NCBI GenBank assembly: GCA_030591285.1
Contig: JAUVBH010000013.1
Coordinates: 1 to 14,132, forward strand
DNA from: Thermoplasmatota archaeon
Lineage (GTDB): Archaea; Thermoplasmatota; Penumbrarchaeia; Penumbrarchaeales; Penumbrarchaeaceae
Reading direction: 5' to 3'
DNA: 14,132 nucleotides
The notes below the pieces were generated by a model. The model did not search any database. It worked only from the letters and a program-made list of their open reading frames with translations, and had not been told where the DNA came from. Both the position numbers and the translations under genes were made by a program. This document shows positions 1-7,055 of this stretch, piece by piece. The first letter of the stretch is position 1; every line of letters begins with the position of its first letter.

Positions 1-2
1 AT

Positions 3-1790
3 TATTCGGTCTATTGGTGGGTGGATCTGTTCATTAGGGACGATTTTGGAACCCCCCTCAAGAATGCGATCGTATATTACAACATCAACAATGGTATAGA
101 GACCTATCCGGATGCTTCCACTCCCCTTATTGCTGGAGAATATGGTTATGTTTCAATAGAATTAGAATCAAATGATGGACCAGATTGGAGAAGATATAGG
201 TTCTTCGGTCAATTTGGAGGTTTGTCAGCAACAGGGGGAACCGATACCATCAGGCTCAACACAAATTCGAACCAGGTGGATGAGATCATAATCAAGATCG
301 CAGATGTTGATGTTCATACTGATCTGGAAGTTCCAGTATTGGATATGTGGAATATCACAGGAACAGCTTTCAGCCGTTTGGGAACTCCAATAGAAGCAAT
401 GGAGCTGTTCATTGATGATGAATTTATAATGAAGGCTATTGGAACTTCGAAGGATCCATCAGAAAGTTTTTCAGAATGGTATATTCCTTTCAACACTTCG
501 AAATTGACACCGGACTCGTATATTTTTGATATTAGGATCAAGATTGGAGATTTCATAACGAAGTTGAACTGGACAGTAGAGCTTCCAAGAACATTTTTCA
601 ATCATCCACCGAAGATAGATGAAGTAATGCTTGTCACCACATCAGATCTTATCGAAGTAAGCAATAACACATTACGTCAGATCCATGTTACTCCTTTGGA
701 TCCACAATTTAGAATTGAGATTGCAATAATGGAAAAAGACCATGGATCGGATCTGCTCCTAGATGGTGAGGGTGTCTGGATCACGGAAATGGAAACCAGA
801 ATAATGATGTATGGCCGCACATTGGAAGTTTTCTCCAAGAGATCGATATTTTCTGCATTCGATGCTGGAGATAATGGTAGATACCATTCCAGTCTATTCA
901 TCGATACATCCCGCAGACAGGGTTCGTATGATCCTTGGCCCTCTGGGAAGTACTTGGTTTTGATAAATGCTGTGGATGACGGTGGTATAGCTGCGAAGGA
1001 ATTTCGGATCCTGATCGACCTGCATATCGATCAGCCTCCATTGCTTCAACTGAGGATGGGAAAAGATGAACTGCTGACACCCACACCGCATCCAACCAGG
1101 TTGGAAAATGCGTTCTATCTTGAGAAGCCCGAAGATCGAGAATTGACCCGATATTTTGATCTCACCGGATGCAAGGACCTCGATGATCCAGGATATTTCC
1201 CGCATCCGACTCTGGACCATTCCTGGATGAACCTCACCACCACAGTATACATTCAACCTGAAGGAGATGAAAAAGTAATGGTCGTCAGACCATTCAAGGG
1301 AATACCAGGTTTCTCACACACCTTTGATATGAAGAACTATTCAGAAGATGACGTGGTTCTTTTCGAGATAGAATTACACGTTGTGGATAAGGATGGTGTT
1401 GCAAGCGATCTAATTGTCCTGGTCGAGGTGACCGTGACTGAAACCCTGGATATTGAAGATAGAGTTCCATCATGGATCTATATCCTATCCTTGACAATAT
1501 GGGTCGCAGCAATGTTGACAGCTTTCATCATAATACTTCCCATCTATACCAGAAGGAGGAAGGATAAGGTTCGAAGGCTTCTGAAGGACCCCACGTTGAA
1601 AGCAGTTACAATAGAGGCCATGAAGGGTGAAAAACCATACAATTTTTCGATATCCAGGGAGGATGTTGTCGAGGGATTGATGGGTAAAATGGAGACAGGA
1701 AAGATACCCAAGACGGAATATGAAAAGATTGCGAATGATATGAAAACTGCACAAGAAAAGGTAAGTATTAATGCTGACAAGGACAAATAG
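3..1790 (+). CDS. Surface protein with Ig/PKD-like ectodomain, one C-terminal TM helix and SHOCT-like tail (5' truncated)
   Basis: The frame is open through the left edge: six in-frame codons precede the first possible start (GTG at 21). The true start and any signal peptide therefore lie outside the window. Counting from GTG 21, about 480 residues look extracellular. They are rich in beta strands and in short D/N-rich turns, with phrases such as VDDGG and VDKDGV typical of Ig/PKD-like surface domains. One hydrophobic helix follows at about residues 485-507, with an RRRKDK stop-transfer, then a cytosolic tail of about 80 residues. Residues 549-577 (LMGKMETGKIPKTEYEKI) resemble a SHOCT hairpin: hydrophobic helix, a turn with G-x-I, then E-aromatic-E. 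The stop is 5 bases before the next start, so the two genes are probably co-transcribed. I do not recognise the family. The topology call is firm, the ligand is unknown, and the SHOCT call is moderate. Confidence 0.8.
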   Translation, partial: YSVYWWVDLFIRDDFGTPLKNAIVYYNINNGIETYPDASTPLIAGEYGYVSIELESNDGPDWRRYRFFGQFGGLSATGGTDTIRLNTNSNQVDEIIIKIADVDVHTDLEVPVLDMWNITGTAFSRLGTPIEAMELFIDDEFIMKAIGTSKDPSESFSEWYIPFNTSKLTPDSYIFDIRIKIGDFITKLNWTVELPRTFFNHPPKIDEVMLVTTSDLIEVSNNTLRQIHVTPLDPQFRIEIAIMEKDHGSDLLLDGEGVWITEMETRIMMYGRTLEVFSKRSIFSAFDAGDNGRYHSSLFIDTSRRQGSYDPWPSGKYLVLINAVDDGGIAAKEFRILIDLHIDQPPLLQLRMGKDELLTPTPHPTRLENAFYLEKPEDRELTRYFDLTGCKDLDDPGYFPHPTLDHSWMNLTTTVYIQPEGDEKVMVVRPFKGIPGFSHTFDMKNYSEDDVVLFEIELHVVDKDGVASDLIVLVEVTVTETLDIEDRVPSWIYILSLTIWVAAMLTAFIIILPIYTRRRKDKVRRLLKDPTLKAVTIEAMKGEKPYNFSISREDVVEGLMGKMETGKIPKTEYEKIANDMKTAQEKVSINADKDK

Positions 1791-1795
1791 TAGGA

Positions 1796-2362
1796 TTGGT
1801 CTGTGTGACTGGAGAGGGAGCACTAGACAACCGGACGAGAAAACGTCTCTATGATTATATCATCAGCCACCCCGGGGTTTCTTTCCAGATACTGCAGGAA
1901 GCGTTCAGGATCAAGGATGGAACCCTGAGATATCATCTCCAGTTCCTTATGAAGAACGGAGAGATCGTTCGATCCGGTGACGGCCATAAGAGAGTTTATT
2001 ACTGCTCTGGAATGAAGAAGAACTCGATATTGGGGCGCCCTATCCCTGGGAAACTTACGGATCAACAGAAACGACTCCTGGAATTGATATCATTGGAACC
2101 AGGAATACCAAAGAGCGATCTTTGGATCCGATCGAAACAGACAAGAAATGAGATAACCAGCAATTTAAGATCCCTCATAGACCTTGGATTGATCTGGAAG
2201 GTGAGGACAAAGAACGGAGAGGGTTATGAATTCATCACCGAGAATGGATTGTACAATGAAGTTTACCTTGTTCTACTTGATAAGCTGGTCAAGGATGAGA
2301 TCTCTTTCCAGGAGTTTGATAATATGAGGGTGAGATTGAAGAAGATAATGAAGAGAGCATGA
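1796..2362 (+). CDS. Tandem winged-helix DNA-binding regulator with SHOCT-like C-terminus
   Basis: Two winged-helix domains are visible. The first spans about residues 14-70 (YDYIISHPGV, then TLRYHLQFL as recognition helix, then a wing ending RVYYC). The second spans about 85-150 (LLELISLEPGIPKSDL, then SNLRSLIDLGLI, then a wing at GYEFIT). This layout is common in archaeal one-component regulators. Residues 156-188 form a helical hairpin similar to SHOCT, like the tails of both neighbouring proteins. No ligand domain or membrane segment is seen. It lies 5 bases after the upstream surface-protein gene, suggesting one operon. The start is uncertain. TTG at 1796 has no room for a ribosome binding site, while GTG at 1805 follows a GTAGGAT stretch at 1790-1796 and may be the real start. 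The regulator role is well supported; its target genes are unknown, with the neighbouring surface proteins the natural guess. Confidence 0.8.
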   Translation: MVCVTGEGALDNRTRKRLYDYIISHPGVSFQILQEAFRIKDGTLRYHLQFLMKNGEIVRSGDGHKRVYYCSGMKKNSILGRPIPGKLTDQQKRLLELISLEPGIPKSDLWIRSKQTRNEITSNLRSLIDLGLIWKVRTKNGEGYEFITENGLYNEVYLVLLDKLVKDEISFQEFDNMRVRLKKIMKRA

Positions 2363-2390
2363 AAATTTACTTTCACCCTCCTTATAACAA

Positions 2391-2398
2391 TTTTATTT
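2391..2398 (+). promoter_or_regulatory. Candidate TATA box for the small SHOCT-tailed protein
   Basis: A TTTTATTT stretch lies in the 72-base gap, about 40 bases before the ATG at 2435. An archaeal TATA box here would place the transcription start near 2420, giving a leader of about 15 bases. This rests on composition and spacing only. Confidence 0.4.
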
Positions 2399-2434
2399 AG
2401 GAAAACTGTTCATTACTGAAACGGACCCGGTATA

Positions 2435-2881
2435 ATGTCAAATTTCTCAGAGGGGATGACCTTCAATGTTAGACCCGAAACATTGAAGAAAGCATGTGAA
2501 ATGGCACTTCTTGAGCTGGACATGTCTACCATTAGCTCAGAAGAGGCTATGATATTTCGGGAAAAGCTCAGATTTGACACCTACAATCCAGTAACTGTCG
2601 AGATCTCCATCAATGATAAAGATGGTGAAACAGAGCTCAGCTTGAATGGAGCCAATGATGGGATCGGACCATATCAAGAGCATCATGTAAGGTCCAAAAT
2701 ACTGGAGCTGCTTAGCAGGATACAGCTTGACATAGATGCAGTTGCAAATAGAAAACCTGTGAACGATACAGGCGAGTTTACAATGGAGCTTGAGCTGCTC
2801 TCCAAGCTTCACAAGGATGGGACCATTACCGATCTCGAGTATCAAAAGGCCAAGACCACTCTTCTTCATAGGATCCTTTGA
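2435..2881 (+). CDS. Small soluble hypothetical protein with C-terminal SHOCT-like hairpin
   Basis: The protein has 148 residues and no signal peptide or membrane segment. The first 100 residues have an alpha/beta pattern: helix at 14-28, strands around 50-70 (TVEISINDKDGETELSLNG), then a long helix ending LLSRIQLDI at about 88-100. The layout reminds me of small alpha/beta domains that occur next to SHOCT modules, but I cannot name a family. Residues 117-148 (ELLSKLHKDGTITDLEYQK) are the clearest SHOCT-like hairpin in the window: amphipathic helix, G-x-I-T turn, then an E-Y-x-x-A-K helix. SHOCT modules are short C-terminal oligomerisation or anchoring elements in known families. The gene follows the winged-helix gene on the same strand with its own candidate TATA box. 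The ATG is preceded only by weak purine sequence, so translation may be nearly leaderless. Function is not assigned. Confidence 0.7.
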   Translation: MSNFSEGMTFNVRPETLKKACEMALLELDMSTISSEEAMIFREKLRFDTYNPVTVEISINDKDGETELSLNGANDGIGPYQEHHVRSKILELLSRIQLDIDAVANRKPVNDTGEFTMELELLSKLHKDGTITDLEYQKAKTTLLHRIL

Positions 2882-2887
2882 TGGCTG

Positions 2888-2900
2888 TACATATGTGTAC
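2888..2900 (+). promoter_or_regulatory. TACATATGTGTAC near-palindrome upstream of the J-domain surface protein
   Basis: This near-palindrome lies just after the stop at 2881 and 76 bases before the ATG at 2977. It matches the perfect palindrome upstream of parA (11402-11414) at 12 of 13 positions. It could be a TATA element, which would put the transcription start near 2920, or an operator overlapping one. Confidence 0.35.
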
Positions 2901-2939
2901 TTTGGAAATTCATGTGTAAATATCCTTTAATTGTAACGA

Positions 2940-2975
2940 GGACCACTGATCGATATAGGGTCAATAGGGTGGTCC
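2940..2975 (+). promoter_or_regulatory. Inverted repeat covering the ribosome binding site of the J-domain surface protein
   Basis: GGACCAC at 2940-2946 and GTGGTCC at 2969-2975 are perfect 7-base inverted arms separated by 22 bases. The right arm contains most of the GGTGGTC stretch (2968-2974), the best match to an archaeal Shine-Dalgarno sequence here, two bases before the ATG at 2977. If transcribed, the hairpin would hide the ribosome binding site. Whether it is transcribed depends on an unmapped start site. Confidence 0.4.
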
Positions 2976-2976
2976 A

Positions 2977-5313
2977 ATGGGTCTTGGTAAAATTGGATTT
3001 GCATTTGCTGCAATTTTCGTGCTATCATCTGTCATGATCATGATCGGTCCTGTTGATCATGTTGATGGATCGGGATATGATCCCGAGATCATCGTAGGTT
3101 TCGATGAATACTGGATGGACCAAGAGCTTGCACCTGATTATATTGTATCCACTCCACTCCCTATTCATTGGTATGCCAGGTATCAAGATGGGACAGATCT
3201 GACGATCGATCTTTTCATCAGGCCAGCGTCAGGAGGGAACTGGATAGTAATTGTGGAGGGTTATCAGAATACCGGTACCTATGATTGGGATCTGGTAGAT
3301 CCTACCCTCCCTGATGGAGATTACGTACTGAAGGTCATTGCATGGAACTACGAAGAAAGCTACTCATTTGCCGAGAGCCAGTTTCAACTCCAAGTATTCA
3401 ACAAAAAAGCCCCTGTAGTAACTATTCTGACCGAGCCGGATGGTCTTGAAATATCCGGAGATTTCGAACTGTCATGGGATGTGCAGGATGAGGACACATC
3501 AAGATACTTCATCACTGCGGATGTTTTCATATCCTCTGACAATGGAGCATCCTTCTCACACTTGACCGGTTTTTACGAGGACCCCGGGAAATGTACGATC
3601 GATACATCGATCTTTCCTAATGGGAATGACTTTCGATTTCGGATCAATGTTGTCGATAGTGATGGCCTGAAAGATTCTGACACATCCGGCAGGTTCTTCT
3701 TTTTCAACAATGCACCACCGAGGGTGGAGATAACCTCCCCGAAGCCAGAAAGGGGGCTCAACAGCATATTCAAGATCAAATGGAACTCCTCTGATGTGGA
3801 CGGATCATCTGATAATCTTCTTGTTGATCTATGGTATCATACCATCCATGACAATGCTAAGATCGACCTTCTCAGGAATGCTCAGGATCATGGATATTAT
3901 ATGTGGGATACATCCGAGTCCAAACCTGGTCCTGAGGGGCATCTGATCTGTATCGAACTGATCGATTCCAGAGGATTATCCTCGGAGGTCGATGAAGTGA
4001 AGGTCTGGATATTGAAACCGGAGGATAATATCCTCATGGATGTGATCTACCCAAGGGAAGAGGTTCGAGACGAAGTAACGGTTAGCTGGACAACTTACCA
4101 ACCTGCCGTCAACGTATCCGTTTCCCTGGACCTGTGGATATATCATAAAGCTCCTGGGTCAGAAATGTCCCTTATCTCTGCCGGGGAACCAGATCTTGGT
4201 TCTTTCTCATTGGATGTTAGCAACGGTCCGGATGGCTTTCACTCTTTGAAGATCGTGATAATGGACTCTTTTCATTCCTGGATCAAAGATGAGATCGAGT
4301 TCCAGTTCGAGGTCTATCATGAGATAGAACCGGAGATGTACATCAGGGAACATCCGCCGAACGGGTCCAATACCTGGGGGTTAATGGGATTTGATGTGGC
4401 AGGTTATGATGGGAATGGGGACAGATTGACCTACATGGGGCTATATGGTGTAGAGGGTGGAGGGTGGCATGTTTTCGATATGGAACATGGCAACTATCGG
4501 CAGGTCCTTGTATGGAACACCACCGATATCCCCCCGGGAGAATACCACGTCAGGATAGCGGTTTATGATAGTTCACGTTACAATCTTTCCACATCACAGA
4601 CATGCGGTCCCTATATCGTTGAGGACCATAGCTCCCCACCATATCATCCACCTCTGGACAATGGATCGGAGAACTCGATCCCAATGATGTTGAAAGCGAT
4701 CATTGTCCTGTTATTCATACTCGCGATCATTGTTGGAACACTTGGGTTTGTTATCAGAAAGGAAAGAAAAAAGGTAGATTCCAGGGATATGGATGCATTG
4801 AGGATGAATCCCGAGTATGTAGAAACCTACCTTGCAAATGAGAACAAGGGCGGTCTGCTGGAACGACTGCTCCCAAAGATCGGAGGATCATCGGGAGAGA
4901 AGATCTTAAAAGAAGATCCCAACCTCTCCTTCGGAATGGACGAAGAGGAAACTGCAAGGATGCAGGGATACCTCGATATGCTCGATCCGGACCTGATGGA
5001 TGATGTATCGAGGTCGGACATCAACAGTTATGAAGTGCTCGGTGTACACCAAGATGCAGGACCGGTGGAGATCAAGAAAGCGTATCTTGGTTTCGTCAAG
5101 AGATACCACCCCGACAAGCTTGTAGGAAAGGATAAGAAACTGATCCATTCCGCCCAGGAAGAGCTGAGAAGGAAGAACCGTGCTCGATCAATTCTTCTGG
5201 ATCCTCAGAAGAGGACACTTGTCGATAAGATGGTCAGGGAGAACGAAAGCGGCAGGATCAGGGACCTATCGGTTAAATCCATGGATGAACTGAAGAACCT
5301 GGGTAGAAAGTGA
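2977..5313 (+). CDS. Membrane-anchored Ig-repeat surface protein with cytosolic J-domain
   Basis: Residues 1-30 form a signal peptide or signal anchor (hydrophobic AFAAIFVLSSVMIMI). Residues about 30-565 hold roughly five beta-sandwich repeats of about 100 residues. Boundaries are visible at 145 (APVVTILTEP), 246 (APPRVEITSP), 353 (LMDVIYP) and 452 (PEMYIREHPP), with recurring W and D-x-D positions. A single TM helix spans about 572-594, followed by RKERKK, so the C-terminus is cytosolic. Residues 683-750 are a J-domain: NSYEVLGVHQDA, helix II KKAYLGFVKRY, the essential HPD at 711-713, then helix III ending in NRARSILLDPQKR. The intact HPD implies it can stimulate an Hsp70 (DnaK) ATPase; this is family knowledge, not shown here. 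No zinc finger or client-binding domain is present, so it is not a classical DnaJ. A hairpin over the ribosome binding site suggests translational control. Domain order is certain; purpose is unknown. Confidence 0.85.
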   Translation: MGLGKIGFAFAAIFVLSSVMIMIGPVDHVDGSGYDPEIIVGFDEYWMDQELAPDYIVSTPLPIHWYARYQDGTDLTIDLFIRPASGGNWIVIVEGYQNTGTYDWDLVDPTLPDGDYVLKVIAWNYEESYSFAESQFQLQVFNKKAPVVTILTEPDGLEISGDFELSWDVQDEDTSRYFITADVFISSDNGASFSHLTGFYEDPGKCTIDTSIFPNGNDFRFRINVVDSDGLKDSDTSGRFFFFNNAPPRVEITSPKPERGLNSIFKIKWNSSDVDGSSDNLLVDLWYHTIHDNAKIDLLRNAQDHGYYMWDTSESKPGPEGHLICIELIDSRGLSSEVDEVKVWILKPEDNILMDVIYPREEVRDEVTVSWTTYQPAVNVSVSLDLWIYHKAPGSEMSLISAGEPDLGSFSLDVSNGPDGFHSLKIVIMDSFHSWIKDEIEFQFEVYHEIEPEMYIREHPPNGSNTWGLMGFDVAGYDGNGDRLTYMGLYGVEGGGWHVFDMEHGNYRQVLVWNTTDIPPGEYHVRIAVYDSSRYNLSTSQTCGPYIVEDHSSPPYHPPLDNGSENSIPMMLKAIIVLLFILAIIVGTLGFVIRKERKKVDSRDMDALRMNPEYVETYLANENKGGLLERLLPKIGGSSGEKILKEDPNLSFGMDEEETARMQGYLDMLDPDLMDDVSRSDINSYEVLGVHQDAGPVEIKKAYLGFVKRYHPDKLVGKDKKLIHSAQEELRRKNRARSILLDPQKRTLVDKMVRENESGRIRDLSVKSMDELKNLGRK

Positions 5314-5328
5314 CCAGCACCAACTATC

Positions 5329-5336
5329 TTTTTTTT
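5329..5336 (+). terminator. Oligo-T terminator after the J-domain gene
   Basis: A run of eight T residues begins 16 bases after the stop codon. Archaeal RNA polymerase commonly terminates at such runs without needing a stem-loop. Confidence 0.55.
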
Positions 5337-5357
5337 CTCGATCCGATCAAAAGGTGC

Positions 5358-5423
5358 GATGGTCCGGGCCCCCATGAGAGGATTGAGTGCGTTGATAACA
5401 AAAGTTAAGGGGTCCGGGCCATC
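5358..5423 (+). repeat. 15-base inverted repeat with 36-base loop between convergent genes
   Basis: The arms at 5358-5372 and 5409-5423 pair at all 15 positions as plus-strand RNA: 13 Watson-Crick pairs and two G-U wobbles. On the minus strand those two positions become A-C mismatches, so a plus-strand transcript is favoured. Each arm holds the same 10-base near-palindrome GGTCCGGGCC (5361-5370 and 5411-5420), so it can also be read as a direct repeat. It lies past the oligo-T run, in the gap between the convergent J-domain and RNase HI genes. It may be a 3' end structure, a small RNA or a protein-binding site. No family is recognised. Confidence 0.5.
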
Positions 5424-5472
5424 TCATATCGATGAACTTGTAAGATTTTAAACTTACCTCATTCTTGTGTGG

Positions 5473-5478
5473 AAAAAA
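5473..5478 (-). terminator. Oligo-T run after RNase HI (minus strand)
   Basis: Read on the minus strand, six T residues directly follow the TAG stop codon of the RNase HI gene. An 18-base imperfect palindrome (5440-5457, arms GTAAG and CTTAC) lies further downstream in the direction of transcription. Confidence 0.4.
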
Positions 5479-5895
5479 CTAATTCCCATCCAGTGCTTCA
5501 TTCACCAGATCATCACATACCATGATCCATTTATTGGTCCTGGGATGATGCTGAATGCTCCACTGAGATCCCATTAGAAGCTCGATGACCTTCTTGTAAA
5601 GTGGGATGATATTGAGGGCCTTCACCTTGTAATATCCCTTCAACTGTTTTACCATCAACTGGGAATCCGAATGGATCTTTATCAGATCGAACTCCCTGGA
5701 GCGGGCCCACATCAATCCAACTATCAAGGCCTTGTATTCTGCTTCATTGTTGGTGGCAACCCCGATCTTCTCCGCTCTTTTTCTGATGATCTTCATATCC
5801 TTCCCTTCACCAACAACTGCTATGAAGGCAGATGCTCCGGGACCAGGATTTCCTCTGGCTCCTCCATCCGTGTAAATGTGAACAGTTCTACTCAT
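5479..5895 (-). CDS. rnhA: Ribonuclease HI, archaeal type
   Basis: RNase HI cleaves the RNA strand of RNA-DNA hybrids such as R-loops and primer remnants. With the start at 5895 the protein has 138 residues, a usual length for archaeal RNase HI. The four catalytic carboxylates are visible: D10 in YTDGGARGNPGPGA, E53 in TNNEAEYKAL, D77 in HSDSQLMVKQL, and D128 in CDDLVNEA near the C-terminus. The open frame continues upstream to 6000, but those 35 residues lie inside the preceding gene and before the usual N-terminus. The ATG at 5895 overlaps the upstream TGA as ATGA and has GAAGGT just ahead, so coupled translation is likely. It is second in a minus-strand operon after the B3/4 protein and is followed by an oligo-T run. 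Confidence 0.93.
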   Translation of the reverse strand: MSRTVHIYTDGGARGNPGPGASAFIAVVGEGKDMKIIRKRAEKIGVATNNEAEYKALIVGLMWARSREFDLIKIHSDSQLMVKQLKGYYKVKALNIIPLYKKVIELLMGSQWSIQHHPRTNKWIMVCDDLVNEALDGN

Positions 5896-6533
5896 ACCTT
5901 CAACTGCCTCCAGTAGAATTGTATGCTCTCGATCGCCTTCACAAGAAGCTTTTTCCGTATGCCAGAGACCCCACATGCAACGATGAGAGCACTTTGGCAA
6001 TCCTCTGTGATCTTCGTTCTCAGCGAATCCCTGTGCGGGTAAAGATGGATCACTCCTTCTTCATCTGCCAGGACAGGTATCCCCTCTGCCAAAGCTGATA
6101 CCGTTCTCCCAATACCCATGAACTCCTCTTTTTCCACCGATAGCCGGAGGGATAATTCTCCAACGATACAGTCCATATCATAGATCCCGATGGGGATTAT
6201 GGTCTTGGCAGAGGCCAGGTTTCCGGAATCAACAAGATTGTTTATGAGAGGAAGCTCTTTTTTCAGAAGTCTCCTGAGCAGAGCTTCAGATGACGGTCTG
6301 GTCTTGGTGGGATCGATGCCGATCCTCCAGTAGAATTGTCGAAGTGATTTGACGGTGTGGTCCTCTCTCACATCGTCCATGGATGGAAATCTCTCTTTCA
6401 TCTCCATTTTTAGTTCCTTGACAAGGGCTTTGAACGGCTCCTTTCTTGTTTCCTTCACCCTGACATCGGTTAGGATACCAGTTTCAAAAGAGACCCCCAT
6501 CTTCCTGATCTCATCGGTGAGGATAACATCCAT
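5892..6533 (-). CDS. Stand-alone B3/4-domain protein (phenylalanyl-tRNA synthetase beta-like)
   Basis: The 213-residue protein matches the family named after the B3/B4 domain of the phenylalanyl-tRNA synthetase beta subunit, which houses the editing site in that enzyme. Recognisable signatures are YWRIGIDPTKTRPSSEALLRR (about residues 68-88), LPLINNLVDSGNLAS (about 94-108), IPIGIYDMD (about 113-121), and a late HRDS...TKITEDCQSALIV stretch. There are no synthetase catalytic or tRNA-anticodon domains, so it is not a fragment of pheT. The physiological role of the free-standing proteins is not settled; editing or deacylation of a mischarged substrate is a reasonable inference. It is the first gene of a minus-strand pair with RNase HI. 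Upstream on the minus strand, GGTGAT lies about 11 bases before the ATG. The family call is secure. Confidence 0.85.
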   Translation of the reverse strand: MDVILTDEIRKMGVSFETGILTDVRVKETRKEPFKALVKELKMEMKERFPSMDDVREDHTVKSLRQFYWRIGIDPTKTRPSSEALLRRLLKKELPLINNLVDSGNLASAKTIIPIGIYDMDCIVGELSLRLSVEKEEFMGIGRTVSALAEGIPVLADEEGVIHLYPHRDSLRTKITEDCQSALIVACGVSGIRKKLLVKAIESIQFYWRQLKV

Positions 6534-6607
6534 ATTGGCCGAATCACCGGGTACTATATCAAATCCAGGGCAAAATCAAAATAACGAACCAGAGTGATAA
6601 TGGTTCG
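6534..6607. promoter_or_regulatory. Divergent promoter region between the B3/4 operon and the PKD protein
   Basis: These 74 bases separate two divergent genes and hold two A/T-rich patches that could act as TATA boxes in either direction: around 6552-6563 (ACTATATCAAA on plus) and around 6571-6584 (CAAAATCAAAATAA on plus). Which patch serves which gene cannot be told from sequence. No clear operator is seen. Confidence 0.35.
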
Positions 6608-6973
6608 ATGAGGTTCAGGTCAAACATCCTCAAGAGGTTCCTTCCGGGTATATTCACATCCTTGATGATCATCACAACAACTGTGATCCTCCTATTCCTA
6701 TCGTTGGATGCAAATACCGAACCTGATGCAAGGATAACCAGTTCCTCCGAGACGGTTGAGAGAGGAGAGCCGATCCTTTTCGATGGGAGAAATTCATCGG
6801 ACCCCGATGGCGACGAGATCACCTTCCTCTGGACCATCAACGGGACCATGTTCCACATGGAACCTGTTTTCTTCTACTCCTTTCCCACACCAGGTAACTT
6901 TTCCGTTGTCCTTCGTGTTGAAGATGAAGCGGGTCTATCTGACGTTGAAACCGTAATTATAGATGTAAGATAG
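6608..6973 (+). CDS. Small membrane-anchored single-PKD-domain protein
   Basis: The protein has 121 residues. A basic N-terminus (MRFRSNILKRF) is followed by a hydrophobic helix at about residues 13-33 that would act as signal anchor. The remainder, about 38-121, is one PKD domain: the conserved GEPILFDGRNSSDPDGDEI stretch, then FLWTINGT, then FSVVLRVEDEAGLSDVET. PKD domains are beta-sandwich adhesion or spacer modules common on archaeal surface proteins. No lipobox cysteine, enzyme or further domain is present, so it would be a short surface-exposed module anchored at its N-terminus. That is opposite to the C-terminal anchors of the two large surface proteins in the window. It is divergent from the B3/4 operon and ends 82 bases before the bisphosphatase gene, with a TATA-like box between them, so it is probably transcribed alone. 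Role unknown. Confidence 0.8.
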   Translation: MRFRSNILKRFLPGIFTSLMIITTTVILLFLSLDANTEPDARITSSSETVERGEPILFDGRNSSDPDGDEITFLWTINGTMFHMEPVFFYSFPTPGNFSVVLRVEDEAGLSDVETVIIDVR

Positions 6974-7009
6974 GTTATTATCGACACTTTGCGTGTTACT
7001 GGAAAACCC

Positions 7010-7018
7010 ATATATATT
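7010..7018 (+). promoter_or_regulatory. TATA box of the sugar-phosphate operon
   Basis: ATATATATT lies about 40 bases before the bisphosphatase ATG at 7056, a usual position for an archaeal TATA box, giving a transcription start near 7040 and a leader of about 15 bases. The surrounding 14-mer (7007-7020) recurs at 7887-7900 ahead of the aldolase gene. Confidence 0.55.
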
Positions 7019-7055
7019 GGACCCTCTTTTCTAACGCCCAACAGGAACAGGGGGA

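Noticed and set aside
21..23. GTG at 21 as the true start of the first gene
   Set aside because: The frame is open to the left edge with no ribosome binding site, and no signal peptide follows, which a surface protein would need.
894..1256. Minus-strand open frame opposite the surface-protein gene
   Set aside because: It overlaps a clear coding frame entirely and its translation lacks domain features or a ribosome binding site.
5896..6000. N-terminal extension of RNase HI to 6000 on the minus strand
   Set aside because: The extra 35 residues lie inside the B3/4 gene and precede the conserved family N-terminus. The ATGA overlap supports the start at 5895.
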